DNA of 64,000 bases. Origin: Formosa agariphila KMM 3901 (GTDB taxonomy: Bacteria; Bacteroidota; Bacteroidia; Flavobacteriales; Flavobacteriaceae). Every line of letters begins with the position of its first letter. Position 1 is the stretch's first letter. The notes under the pieces were generated by a model. The model searched no databases and had not been told where the DNA came from. It was given only the letters and a program-made list of their open reading frames with translations. Below, in pieces: positions 54,897-63,113 of this stretch. The position numbers and the translations under genes were made by a program. The stretch covers positions 1-64,000 of the forward strand of contig NZ_HG315671.1 of NCBI RefSeq assembly GCF_000723205.1, in the 5' to 3' direction.

Positions 54897-55466
54897 ATGG
54901 ATGCGCTTTTACATGAGATTAAGCAATGCACCATTTGTGCAGACCATTTGCCTTTAGGTCTGCATCCTATTGCAACAGCACATCCAGATTCTAAGATTAT
55001 AATTGTTGGTCAGGCGCCAGGACTTAAAGTGCATAATTCCGGAATTCCTTGGAACGACGCTAGCGGAAAGCGATTAAGAACCTGGCTAAATGTTACCGAA
55101 GACCAGTTTTACAATACTAAGAATTTTGCCATTATACCTATGGGATTTTGTTATCCTGGTAAAGGTAAAAGTGGCGATTTACCGCCAAGACCCGAATGTG
55201 CGCCTCAATGGCATGCCGCGTTATTTGATAAAATGCCGAATGTAAAGCTTGTGATTTTAATTGGGAATTATGCTCAGAAATATTATCTCAAAGCAGAGGC
55301 TGGATCGAATTTAACAGAAACCGTTTCCAACTTCGAGTCGTATTTACCAACCTATTTCCCGATTCCACACCCGTCACCACGGAACCGTTTTTGGATGTCT
55401 AAAAATCCGTGGTTCGAAGCATCAGTTGTGCCTGAATTACAGAAGCTAATTAAAACTATACTTTAA
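54897..55466 (+). CDS. Uracil-DNA glycosylase family protein
   Basis: 189 residues of the UDG superfamily (short family 4/5-like forms). Conserved motif KIIIVGQAPGLKVHNSGIPW (about 33-52) carries the catalytic GQAPG region, DASGKRLRTWL follows, and the HPSPRNRFWM motif near the C-terminus matches the DNA-intercalation loop. Two Cys (CTICADH) near the N-terminus and others may relate to the 4Fe-4S cluster of family 4. Precise substrate (uracil or another base) unproven. Operon with the HopJ-like gene. Confidence 0.82.
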   Translation: MDALLHEIKQCTICADHLPLGLHPIATAHPDSKIIIVGQAPGLKVHNSGIPWNDASGKRLRTWLNVTEDQFYNTKNFAIIPMGFCYPGKGKSGDLPPRPECAPQWHAALFDKMPNVKLVILIGNYAQKYYLKAEAGSNLTETVSNFESYLPTYFPIPHPSPRNRFWMSKNPWFEASVVPELQKLIKTIL

Positions 55467-55470
55467 AATT

Positions 55471-55508
55471 AGGTTCTTAGGTAGATTATATCATGAGCCT
55501 TTTTTCTT
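55471..55508 (+). terminator. Terminator after the UDG-like gene
   Basis: AGGTTC (55471-55476) and GAGCCT (55495-55500) form a short stem with one G-T pair and an 18-base loop, followed by TTTTTT. The neighbouring small membrane-protein gene converges on it. Confidence 0.65.
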
Positions 55509-55513
55509 CTTCT

Positions 55514-55975
55514 TTATACATAAATACGTTTTTTAAAGAAAAAGATGATGAGATATAGGATCATAAAAGTTTCCAGGAAGTAATCAAAAGACATTCTTAA
55601 TTCTTTAAAGAAAGCATAGGTTATAATAGAAATTATCAATAATAGTATTATAGTAAGTTGGTACGATTCTAAGCGTAATTTATTGATATAATCATCTTCG
55701 ACTTTTTCTCTAGACAGCATATAAATAAATAACCCCACATAGCTTAAAATAGAAAATAAATGAGAAAGATTATTTTCTGAATGATCAAGGCTTTCGGGTT
55801 TCGTTTCCGATTGTGTTGTGTTTGGATGATTATCTTGCGAGCTTTCTATTTGTGGTGTGTTGATACAGTATTCATTACAGTCCACAGTATAATAAGCTGC
55901 ACTTATAAAAGTAAATACTATAAAGGCCAGAGCGCCTAATTTTTTACACCAATTTGGTAGTATTTGAATGTTCAT
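55514..55975 (-). CDS. Small four-helix membrane protein, paralogue 1
   Basis: 153 residues, unrecognised family. Layout shared with its two neighbours: conserved N-terminus MNIQILPNWCKK, hydrophobic segment (about 12-28), a variable, hydrophilic stretch (about 30-68; rich in Asn, Ser, Thr, Glu), hydrophobic segment (about 70-88), a conserved charged loop REKVEDDYINKLR and two more hydrophobic segments to the end (KKRIYV). It is the most diverged of the three paralogues. The XRE regulator gene is 33 bases upstream on the same strand, so it is probably in that transcript. Confidence 0.7.
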   Translation of the reverse strand: MNIQILPNWCKKLGALAFIVFTFISAAYYTVDCNEYCINTPQIESSQDNHPNTTQSETKPESLDHSENNLSHLFSILSYVGLFIYMLSREKVEDDYINKLRLESYQLTIILLLIISIITYAFFKELRMSFDYFLETFMILYLIIFFFKKRIYV

Positions 55976-56008
55976 TTTCTTTAGAGTTTTGGTTAATATT
56001 TTAAACTT

Positions 56009-56203
56009 TTATTCTTCGATATCAAATAAATATTCAACGGTAACTTCGAAAAACCGAGCCATTTTAATCGCAAGGGTTACCGACGGATTGAATTTGTTAT
56101 TTTCAATAGCGTGAATAGTTTGTCGAGACACCTTTAATTTATCTGCCAATTGTGCCTGTGTTAAACTATGTCTGGCGCGTTCTACTTTTATAAGGTTTTT
56201 CAT
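56009..56203 (-). CDS. XRE-family helix-turn-helix regulator
   Basis: 64-residue DNA-binding protein: MKNLIKVERARHSLTQAQLADKLKVSRQTIHAIENNKFNPSVTLAIKMARFF... The HTH (about 14-35) is Cro/CI type, and FEVTVEYLFDIEE is a common ending of stand-alone XRE regulators. Its start codon overlaps the stop of membrane paralogue 2 by one base, so they are translationally coupled. Such a membrane protein plus small XRE pair is frequent in Bacteroidota and Firmicutes; what it controls is unknown, but the array itself is the natural target. Confidence 0.9.
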   Translation of the reverse strand: MKNLIKVERARHSLTQAQLADKLKVSRQTIHAIENNKFNPSVTLAIKMARFFEVTVEYLFDIEE

Positions 56204-56673
56204 TAATACACTCGTTTTTTAATTGAAAATATAATGAGGAATAGCATCATATAAAGGAATAGAAAATAATCCAAAGGCATATTTAAATTGCCTTGGAACG
56301 CATAAATTCCAAGTGAAACCAATAGAAAAATTAAGATGGAAAGCTGAAATGAATCTGCTCTCAATTTATTGATGTAATCGTCTTCAATTTGTTCCTTAGA
56401 AATCATATAAATAATCAATCCAATAATGCTTAAAATATTAAACACATGCATGAGTTCGTTTCCAAAATAATCTGAAAATACTTCAGAAGTTTCATGTGGT
56501 TGAGAGGTGTATTTTCGTTCATCTGGTGCTAATTCTATTTGGTCTAAAGGGCTGCTGTTTTTACCTTCATTGTAGCCGTCAATAAATCCATCGCTACCAG
56601 CTAATATTGCAAATGTGATAAAAATTAAGATACCTATTTTTTTACACCAGTTGGGAAGTATTTGAATGTTCAT
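56203..56673 (-). CDS. Small four-helix membrane protein, paralogue 2
   Basis: 156 residues with the same layout as paralogue 1: MNIQILPNWCKKIG, a hydrophobic segment, a variable hydrophilic stretch (about 30-72), then KEQIEDDYINKLR and two helices ending in SIKKRVY. Over the last third the nucleotide sequence is nearly the same as paralogue 3 (56212-56360 against 56963-57111, two differences in 149 aligned positions). The gene is coupled to the XRE regulator by a one-base overlap. Function unknown. Confidence 0.75.
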   Translation of the reverse strand: MNIQILPNWCKKIGILIFITFAILAGSDGFIDGYNEGKNSSPLDQIELAPDERKYTSQPHETSEVFSDYFGNELMHVFNILSIIGLIIYMISKEQIEDDYINKLRADSFQLSILIFLLVSLGIYAFQGNLNMPLDYFLFLYMMLFLIIFSIKKRVY

Positions 56674-56731
56674 ATGTTATGAATTTTAAAGTTAGTTATA
56701 AACCTGCTTATTGAAAAGGTTTGAAGGCTGC

Positions 56732-56875
56732 TTAAATGAAAGTTTTTTTTAAATAAAAAAGAATGAGTAGCATAGGGATATTAAGCAGTACTAAACAGTA
56801 TAACGGCATATTTAAGGTTTCGTGTAATGAATAATTTACGAATGAAACTAATATTGGAAGTAGTTGTATTGTCAT
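56732..56875 (-). pseudogene. Truncated fourth copy of the small membrane-protein family
   Basis: 47 codons from an ATG at 56875. The translation ends NMPLYCLVLLNIPMLLILFY-LKKTFI and aligns with the last 47 residues of the neighbouring paralogues (their NMPLDYFLFLYMMLFLIIF-KKRVY end). The N-terminal three quarters are missing; the frame stays open about 20 codons further up to a TAA without family similarity. It is a decayed or partial duplicate between paralogues 2 and 3. Confidence 0.6.
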
Positions 56876-56953
56876 TTCTAGTGAATTTTTATTAGTTGTA
56901 TTTAGTGTGTTGCAATAAAGGTTGAATGTTTGCTTTTACTATAAAGTATGCGA

Positions 56954-57415
56954 TTAATAGACTCGTTTTTTAATTGAAAAAATAATGAGGAATAGCATCA
57001 TATAAAGGAATAGAAAATAATCCAAAGGCATATTTAAATTGCCTTGGAACGCATAAATTCCAAGTGAAACCAATAGAAAAATTAAGATAGAAAGCTGAAA
57101 TGAATCTGCTCGCAATTTATTGATATAATCGTCTTCAATTTTTTCTTTAGATAGCATATAGATAAATAGTCCCGCAATACTTAAAATACTAAATAAGTGA
57201 GTTGTTTCTTTTCCAAAATAAAAATGATGTGTCTCGGGTTTAGTCTCTCCTTGAGTTGTGTCTTCGTGATTATTAAGAGGGCTTTTGTACGGACTAGTGT
57301 ATTCTACGCTATTCCATCCCGCTCTAAAGTCATCGCTACCAGCTAATATTGCAAATGTGATAAAAATTAAGATGCCTATTTTTTTATACCAATTGGGAAG
57401 TATTTGAATGTTCAT
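56954..57415 (-). CDS. Small four-helix membrane protein, paralogue 3
   Basis: 153 residues with conserved N- and C-terminal parts nearly the same as paralogue 2 (MNIQILPNWYKKIGILIFITFAIL and the SIKKRVY end), but with a different middle stretch (about 30-66; YTSPYKSPLNNHEDTTQGET). First gene of the minus-strand array. It is not followed by an XRE gene of its own; the truncated copy comes next. Function unknown. Confidence 0.72.
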   Translation of the reverse strand: MNIQILPNWYKKIGILIFITFAILAGSDDFRAGWNSVEYTSPYKSPLNNHEDTTQGETKPETHHFYFGKETTHLFSILSIAGLFIYMLSKEKIEDDYINKLRADSFQLSILIFLLVSLGIYAFQGNLNMPLDYFLFLYMMLFLIIFSIKKRVY

Positions 57416-57839
57416 ATTCTATTATTTTTATATAAAAGTATATAATACTTTACATTTAATCAAATATAATAGAAAAATAAATGTTTGGAAATCTACTTTT
57501 GAGTACTGATTCTTAGCTGAATGTGTTGATTTTATTGAAGAAATGAGAAGGAAAGAAAATATCGGAATCTTGATTTTATAAATGATTTGAAGTGAAGATT
57601 TTATAATTATCTAAAATTTAGATAAAGTTTCGTAAGCCTAGATTTTTCCTGTCCTGAGCCAAGTCGAAGGGTTGGTTCGTTTTTTCATCAATGGAAAAAA
57701 TGAACAAATATTCTATAATTGAAAATCCATTTGCGTTAGCGATTGCAGTGGCATCCTTTTATGGTTTTTTTCGACCATAAAAGATATAACGGAAAGCGCG
57801 CCCCAAAAGGGGAACGCCCAAAAAAGTACTACTAACTAT
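57416..57839. other. Intergenic region with repeat elements
   Basis: About 420 bases without a gene. Around 57648-57670 it holds CCTGAGCCAAGTCGAAGG, a word of the type found in flavobacterial repeat palindromes. At 57731-57800 is the second copy of the dispersed hairpin repeat. CCCC...GGGG at 57801-57813 can form a small extra hairpin. The rest is A/T-rich with no feature seen. Confidence 0.5.
57731..57800 (+). repeat. Dispersed hairpin repeat, copy B
   Basis: Contains GGCATCCTTTTAT, a T-rich loop region, ATAAAAGATATA and CGGAAAGC, in the same order as copy A (33477-33548, opposite strand). The arms TTTTAT(GGT) and (ACC)ATAAAA pair to give a hairpin. No transposase or reading frame. Confidence 0.55.
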
Positions 57840-58430
57840 TTAAACATGTTTACCTTTTTCCCAGCCGTGTTTTCCTAAATGTTGTTCACCACTTTCTATG
57901 GCACCATGTTCCAGTGTAGTTCCCATACTGTCGTTCCAACGGTTTAAATATCCGAAAAGTGAAATAACACCTAACATTTCTACAATTTCGCCTTCGTCCC
58001 AATAGGTGTTCAATCGCTTTTTTAAAGTGTCGTCTACGGCATTTGGTACTTGAGATGCGGCCAAACTAAAATCTAAAGCCACACGTTCGGCCTCGCTAAA
58101 TGCGGGGTGGGTGCGATAATCCCAAACGTTATCGAGTTGCTCTTGTTCTGCCCCGTAGCGCTCTGCGGCACGAATGGCGTGTGCTTGGCAATAGCGACAG
58201 CCAGTGGCATTACTGCTAACCCAAGCAATTAAGCGTTTTAAAGCGGAAGTTACGCGACCTTCGTTGGCCATCACAGCTTTGTTTAAATTAATGAAGGCTT
58301 TGCTTATGGCTGGCCGGCGTTGCATGGTTAAAACCGAGTTCGGACAGAAGCCCAATGTTTCGTTAAAAAAGGTTGCTAAATCTTGAGTTTCTTGGTCGTG
58401 GTCGGGAGATAATGGTGTTATTAGTGGCAT
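57840..58430 (-). CDS. AhpD-like carboxymuconolactone decarboxylase family protein
   Basis: 196 residues, cytosolic. The AhpD-type active site CRYCQAHAIRAAERYG is visible at about residues 78-93: two Cys separated by two residues and the His three residues on, as in peroxidase-related CMD proteins. Probably a peroxide or organic hydroperoxide-reducing enzyme. It diverges from the OsmC gene, another peroxide-linked protein, across about 58 bases, suggesting shared control under oxidative stress. Confidence 0.85.
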   Translation of the reverse strand: MPLITPLSPDHDQETQDLATFFNETLGFCPNSVLTMQRRPAISKAFINLNKAVMANEGRVTSALKRLIAWVSSNATGCRYCQAHAIRAAERYGAEQEQLDNVWDYRTHPAFSEAERVALDFSLAASQVPNAVDDTLKKRLNTYWDEGEIVEMLGVISLFGYLNRWNDSMGTTLEHGAIESGEQHLGKHGWEKGKHV

Positions 58431-58488
58431 TTTATTCTGAATTTTAGTCGTATTTTTGAACTATCAATTAACGAAAAAATACGGAATT

Positions 58489-58911
58489 ATGACTCATTTG
58501 GTGACCACACAATGGAAAAAAAATGTACAATTTGAATCTGATAACCCTAGCGGTAAATCGGTTATGATTGATTTAGGCGAAGATAATGGCGGTAAAGGAG
58601 ATGGCTTACGTCCGAAAGCCTTAATGCTAACTGCTCTTGCTGGTTGTTCTGGGGTAGATATTACGCCAATGTTAGAAAAAATGAAGGTTGAGATAGACGA
58701 TTTTAAAATTGTTATTGAAGGGCATTTAACCGAAGAACACCCAAAATATTACCATCTAGTTACTGTAGATTATCATTTTTACGGAACAGATTTAAACGAA
58801 ACTAAAATTAATAGAGCAGTAGACTTATCGGTCGATAAATACTGCGGGGTTATGGAAATGTTTCGTCGTTTTGCTGAGGTAAAAGTTAAATCTCATTTTC
58901 ATATTAAATAA
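58489..58911 (+). CDS. OsmC family protein
   Basis: 140 residues from ATG 58489 (an upstream in-frame TTG would add 11 residues). OsmC/Ohr fold: the two redox Cys are in TALAGCSGVDITPML (about 50-64) and DKYCGVMEMFRRFA (about 118-131). These proteins reduce organic hydroperoxides, or are of unknown YhfA-like function; this one looks more YhfA-like. recJ begins 20 bases downstream on the same strand. Confidence 0.88.
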   Translation: MTHLVTTQWKKNVQFESDNPSGKSVMIDLGEDNGGKGDGLRPKALMLTALAGCSGVDITPMLEKMKVEIDDFKIVIEGHLTEEHPKYYHLVTVDYHFYGTDLNETKINRAVDLSVDKYCGVMEMFRRFAEVKVKSHFHIK

Positions 58912-58931
58912 ATTATTTCGGATTACAAGCT

Positions 58932-60620
58932 ATGCGTTGGACCATAAAACCAAAACCAGAATCTTATAAAGTTAAAACGTTACAGGAGGCACTTCATGTA
59001 GACAAACTTACTGCGTCGTTGTTAATACAGCGTGGCATTGAGACGTTCGATGAGGCAAAATCATTCTTTAGACCCGATCTTAGCGAATTGCACGATCCGT
59101 TCTTAATGAAAGATATGGACAAAGCTGTGGCGCGTATTGAACAAGCTTTAGAAGCTGGCGAGAATATTATGGTGTATGGCGATTATGATGTCGATGGTAC
59201 CACGTCTGTGGCGTTAATGAGTTCGTATTTACGAACACGTCAGGAGAATGTAGTCACCTATATTCCGGATCGTTACGACGAAGGTTATGGTGTGTCTTAT
59301 AAAGGCATTGACTTTGCTCACGATAACGATTTTACACTTATAGTGGCGTTAGACTGTGGTATAAAAGCAATCGATAAAGTGGCCTATGCCAAAGAAAAAG
59401 GCATCGATTTTATTATTTGCGATCACCACAGACCAGGCGATGCTATTCCAGATGCCGCCGCAGTTCTGGATCCTAAACGGGAAGATTGTGAGTATCCATA
59501 TAAAGAATTATGCGGTTGTGGGGTTGGGTTTAAACTCATTCAGGCCTTATCGTCTAAGCAAGGATTTACCATTGAAGATTCAGGTGAATATCTAGATTTA
59601 GTAGCTACCGCAATTGGAGCGGATATTGTGCCTATTACTGGTGAAAATAGAATTTTGGCCTATTACGGACTTCAAATTATTAATGAGAATCCGAGACCAG
59701 GTATTAAAGCCATTTTAAATCAGGTAGATAAAACCGTATTCACTATAACCGATGTGGTCTTTATTGTTGCACCAAGAATTAACGCTGCTGGACGTATGAA
59801 ACATGGTACATATGCTGTGCAATTGCTTACAGAAATGGACGAAAAGCAAGCAGAAACGTATGCTGCCGAGATTGAAAGTTTTAATTTAGACCGTCGAGAA
59901 ACCGATAAAGAAATCACGATTCAAGCTTTAAACCAGATTGAAGAGCGCAATGAACAAGAACGCTATACCTCTGTAGTGTTTCAGGAAGATTGGCACAAAG
60001 GTGTTATTGGTATTGTGGCATCTCGGCTTATAGAAACCTACTACAGACCCACATTAGTATTTACAAAAAGTGGTGAGAAATTGGCCGCTTCTGCACGATC
60101 TGTTATTGGTTTCGATGTGTATAATGCCTTAGAGGCATGTAGCGAACATATCGAACAATTTGGTGGACATAAATACGCAGCAGGATTAACATTGCATCCT
60201 GAAAATTACGACGCTTTTAAACAGGCTTTCGAGAATGTGGTGTCTAATACAATCGATCCGAAATTACTCTCTCCAGAAATTAAAATTGAAGCGAATATTG
60301 CTTTAGAAAATATAACGCCTAAATTCTATCGTATTTTAAAGCAGTTTGCACCCTTTGGTCCTGGGAATATGATGCCGGTTTTTATGACTGAGGATGTGGT
60401 AGATACTGGATATGGGAAATGTGTTGGGAAAGAAGAAGATCATTTACGGATAACCGTGAAGCAACCCAACGTAAATCCTATTGTGTGTATTGGATTTGGA
60501 TTGGGAAAAAAGATAGATGTAGTCTCTACAAAAGTACCGTTTAGCATTGTGTACTCTATAGATGAAAACCATTGGAATGGTGTAACAAGTCTGCAATTGA
60601 AGCTTAGAGATATAAAATAA
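58932..60620 (+). CDS. recJ: Single-stranded-DNA-specific exonuclease RecJ
   Basis: 5'-3' ssDNA exonuclease of recombination and mismatch repair. 562 residues: DHH domain with YGDYDVDGTTSVALM (about 80-94), CDHHRPGDAIPDA (about 161), then the DHHA1 domain with NAAGRMKHGTYAVQLL and QFGGHKYAAGLTL (GGH motif). Length is typical of the bacterial RecJ core plus OB domain. Metal-binding Asp and His residues are all present. Follows osmC on the same strand by 20 bases. Confidence 0.95.
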   Translation: MRWTIKPKPESYKVKTLQEALHVDKLTASLLIQRGIETFDEAKSFFRPDLSELHDPFLMKDMDKAVARIEQALEAGENIMVYGDYDVDGTTSVALMSSYLRTRQENVVTYIPDRYDEGYGVSYKGIDFAHDNDFTLIVALDCGIKAIDKVAYAKEKGIDFIICDHHRPGDAIPDAAAVLDPKREDCEYPYKELCGCGVGFKLIQALSSKQGFTIEDSGEYLDLVATAIGADIVPITGENRILAYYGLQIINENPRPGIKAILNQVDKTVFTITDVVFIVAPRINAAGRMKHGTYAVQLLTEMDEKQAETYAAEIESFNLDRRETDKEITIQALNQIEERNEQERYTSVVFQEDWHKGVIGIVASRLIETYYRPTLVFTKSGEKLAASARSVIGFDVYNALEACSEHIEQFGGHKYAAGLTLHPENYDAFKQAFENVVSNTIDPKLLSPEIKIEANIALENITPKFYRILKQFAPFGPGNMMPVFMTEDVVDTGYGKCVGKEEDHLRITVKQPNVNPIVCIGFGLGKKIDVVSTKVPFSIVYSIDENHWNGVTSLQLKLRDIK

Positions 60621-60683
60621 ATATTATATTTATTTAGATTAATTATAAATAATAAGTATTTTAGTGGTTGAAAAGTAATCACT

Positions 60684-61043
60684 ATGGATCAAGACATCAA
60701 TAAAATATACCATAATGCCTATGGTGTTTCCTTTATTTGGAAGGAAAACACGCCTAAAAAACAGTCTCCTAAAATTCAGATAATTTTTCGGGATATGGGA
60801 TTTTACCTTACCTATCGCGAAATTGTTCAGTTTCAGAAACAGATTAGATTTGTGCAATCCGAAAATCCTTGTGCTTGCTGTAAAAACAAAGACCGTAGTC
60901 GATCAATGTTGTTAAAAACCCCGTTTAGCCAAGTCGATTTGGCAATAAATGCTTTGGAGCTCAGAGATATATACGATTTAATTACCGGAACCTTGTTTCA
61001 TTTAGAGTTGGATAATTACGTGAATGAAATTTGTAAGAATTAA
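60684..61043 (+). CDS. Conserved Bacteroidota protein (DUF6686-like), unknown function
   Basis: 119 residues, no signal peptide or membrane helix. A Cys group NPCACCKNKDRSR (about 71-83) might bind a metal, with surrounding IIFRDMGFYLTYREIVQFQKQI (about 33-54) suggesting an alpha/beta fold. I recall similar proteins as DUF6686, but this is weak. It lies between recJ and an MFS gene on the same strand. Function unknown. Confidence 0.65.
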   Translation: MDQDINKIYHNAYGVSFIWKENTPKKQSPKIQIIFRDMGFYLTYREIVQFQKQIRFVQSENPCACCKNKDRSRSMLLKTPFSQVDLAINALELRDIYDLITGTLFHLELDNYVNEICKN

Positions 61044-61106
61044 AATGATTATCAGAATTTTTTAAAACGGTCACTTTTGTACATTTGTTTCCTCTTCAAA
61101 TAGATT

Positions 61107-62375
61107 ATGAAACAGAAAGACCCGTACGCAGCTTTAAGGTACAAAGAATTCAATATATTTTTATTAGTCCGTTTTGCTATGGTATTCGCCTGGTCTATGC
61201 AATTTATTGTTATAGAATGGGAGGTGTATAGCATTACTAAAAATCCGTTGTCGCTTGGAATTATCGGACTTATGGAAGTGATTCCAGCCGTGTCTATGGC
61301 TTTGTTCTCAGGGCATATTGTAGATCAGAGCGAAAAAAAGAGTTTACTTGTAAAATGTATACTTGGATTTTCTGTAATTAGTTTCGGACTGTTTTTACTC
61401 ACTTGGCCAAAAGTCGTTGGAGACCTTTCTCAAAACGTAGTTCTATATTCTATTTACTTTTTAGTATTTCTTGGCGGTTTTGTCCGTTCGTTTTTAGGTC
61501 CTACCATTTTCTCCTTATTGTCATTAGTAGTACCTAAAAAGTTATATCCAAATGCGGCAACGTGGAGTAGTTCGGTTTGGCAAATGGGCGCGGTATTAGG
61601 TCCGGCACTCGCTGGATTTTCTATTCATTTAATTGGAGTACATTGGTCTATGTGTTTAATTGTAGGCTTTTCCATAACAGCATTAATGGCATTAACTCAG
61701 ATTTCTACAAAGCCTATTTTAAATCCGAACATTGGCGAACCCATAATGCAAAGTTTAAGAGAAGGCTTAAAGTTTGTGTTTAGTACTAAAGCCATTTTAG
61801 GGGCACTTACTTTAGATATGGTGGCCGTTTTATTTGGAGGTGCTGTGGCTTTATTGCCTGTATTTGCGCAAGATATTTTAAAAGTCGGACCGCAAGGGTT
61901 TGGCGTGTTACGTGCCGCACCGGCAGTGGGAGCTTTTATTACGATGGTTATTTCTGCATATATCCCTTTAAATAAAGATGCCGGGATGAAGTTACTCATA
62001 GCTATTTTTGGATTTGGATGCAGTATAATTGTGTTTGGGATTTCCACATGGTTTTGGGTATCGGTAGGGGCGCTGTTTTTTAGCGGTGTTTTCGATGGCA
62101 TTTCAATGGTGATTCGTCAGACTATTTTACAATTAAAAACTCCCGACCATATGCGTGGGCGTGTGGCTTCAGTAAATTCTATGTTTGTTGGCTCTTCTAA
62201 CGAACTGGGTGCTTTTGAAAGTGGTCTTACAGCTAAACTTATGGGAACGGTTACGGCCGTTGTATTTGGAGGTAGTATGACTTTATTGATTGTATTAACT
62301 ACTGGAATATTTTCTCCAACATTTAGGAAGCTCGATTTGCGTAAGGATTTGGAGGAGCATGAAAATGAGGGGTAG
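61107..62375 (+). CDS. MFS transporter (EntS/MFS_3-like)
   Basis: 422 residues with about 12 hydrophobic segments. Motif A-like loop GHIVDQSEKKSLLVK (about 68-82), and NSMFVGSSNELGAFESG near the C-terminal half, match the enterobactin-exporter-like MFS_3 family. Relatives export siderophores, macrolides or are of unknown cargo. No siderophore genes are near, so the substrate is open. Confidence 0.85.
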   Translation: MKQKDPYAALRYKEFNIFLLVRFAMVFAWSMQFIVIEWEVYSITKNPLSLGIIGLMEVIPAVSMALFSGHIVDQSEKKSLLVKCILGFSVISFGLFLLTWPKVVGDLSQNVVLYSIYFLVFLGGFVRSFLGPTIFSLLSLVVPKKLYPNAATWSSSVWQMGAVLGPALAGFSIHLIGVHWSMCLIVGFSITALMALTQISTKPILNPNIGEPIMQSLREGLKFVFSTKAILGALTLDMVAVLFGGAVALLPVFAQDILKVGPQGFGVLRAAPAVGAFITMVISAYIPLNKDAGMKLLIAIFGFGCSIIVFGISTWFWVSVGALFFSGVFDGISMVIRQTILQLKTPDHMRGRVASVNSMFVGSSNELGAFESGLTAKLMGTVTAVVFGGSMTLLIVLTTGIFSPTFRKLDLRKDLEEHENEG

Positions 62376-62503
62376 GTTAATGTAATAATTTTTTAATGTC
62401 CCAATGTCCCAGTGTATTAATGTACTAATTTATTAATGAAGTAATGTGAAAAATGTAGCCAATCACTAATTTGGGCTTTGGTATTTCACTAAAATTTATA
62501 TAT

Positions 62504-63004
62504 AATCCACGGCGTCACCCTGAACTAGTTTCAGGGTCACATAGGAGTAAGATAATTTAAGTTAGTTGTGCGATGCTGAAACAAGTTCAGCATGACGTTG
62601 GTGTTAGTTTCGTAATTCTAGTTTTGATTTGAACTCTATACTGTTTTAGACATCGCGGCGTCACCCTGAATTCATTTCAGGGTCTCATTAAAGTAAGTTA
62701 ATTTAAGTTTGTTGTGTGATGCTGAAACAAGTTCAGCATGACGTTGGTGTTAGTTTCGTAATTCTAGTTTTGATTTGAAATTCATATTGTTTTTAAACAT
62801 CGTAGCGTCACCCTGAATTCATTTCAGGGTCTCATTAGAGTAAGAAATTTGAGTTAGTTGTGGGGTGCTGAAACAAGTTCAGCATGACGTTGATGTTAGT
62901 TTTGTGATTCTAGTTTTGATTAGAAATTCATATTGTTTTAAACATCGTGGCGTCACCCTGAATTCATTTCAGGGTCTCATTAGAATAAGCAAATTTGAGT
63001 TAGT
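62504..63004 (+). repeat. Tandem repeat of about 146 bases, 3 full copies and a partial one
   Basis: Copies start near 62511, 62657, 62804 and 62949 (periods 146, 147, 145). Each unit holds two small hairpins: ACCCTGAA...TTCAGGGT and ATGCTGAA...TTCAGCAT, followed by GACGTTG(G/A)TGTTAGTTT. Copies 2 to 4 share more with each other than with copy 1. These words are the sort of intergenic repeat common in Flavobacteriaceae genomes. Not CRISPR: repeats are too long, there are no unique spacers of constant length. Confidence 0.85.
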
Positions 63005-63070
63005 TGTGTGATGCTAAAAACGTAGATTTAATAGTGTTAAATATTTATATATTAGGTATGTAGGGTGCTT

Positions 63071-63113
63071 GAGCGGAGTCGAAAGCCATCTAAACGAAAT
63101 CTCGACTCCGCTC
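63071..63113. repeat. Perfect 12-base inverted repeat
   Basis: GAGCGGAGTCGA (63071-63082) and TCGACTCCGCTC (63102-63113) are exact complements with a 19-base loop. No T run. The GGAGTCGA word is typical of palindromic repeats in flavobacterial intergenic DNA. Confidence 0.7.

Noticed and set aside
61697-62101. 134-residue minus-strand frame inside the MFS gene
   Set aside because: Shadow frame rich in Pro/Asn/Thr opposite membrane helices.
62504-63004. Repeat array considered as CRISPR
   Set aside because: The unit is about 146 bases with no constant-length unique spacers and no cas genes are present.
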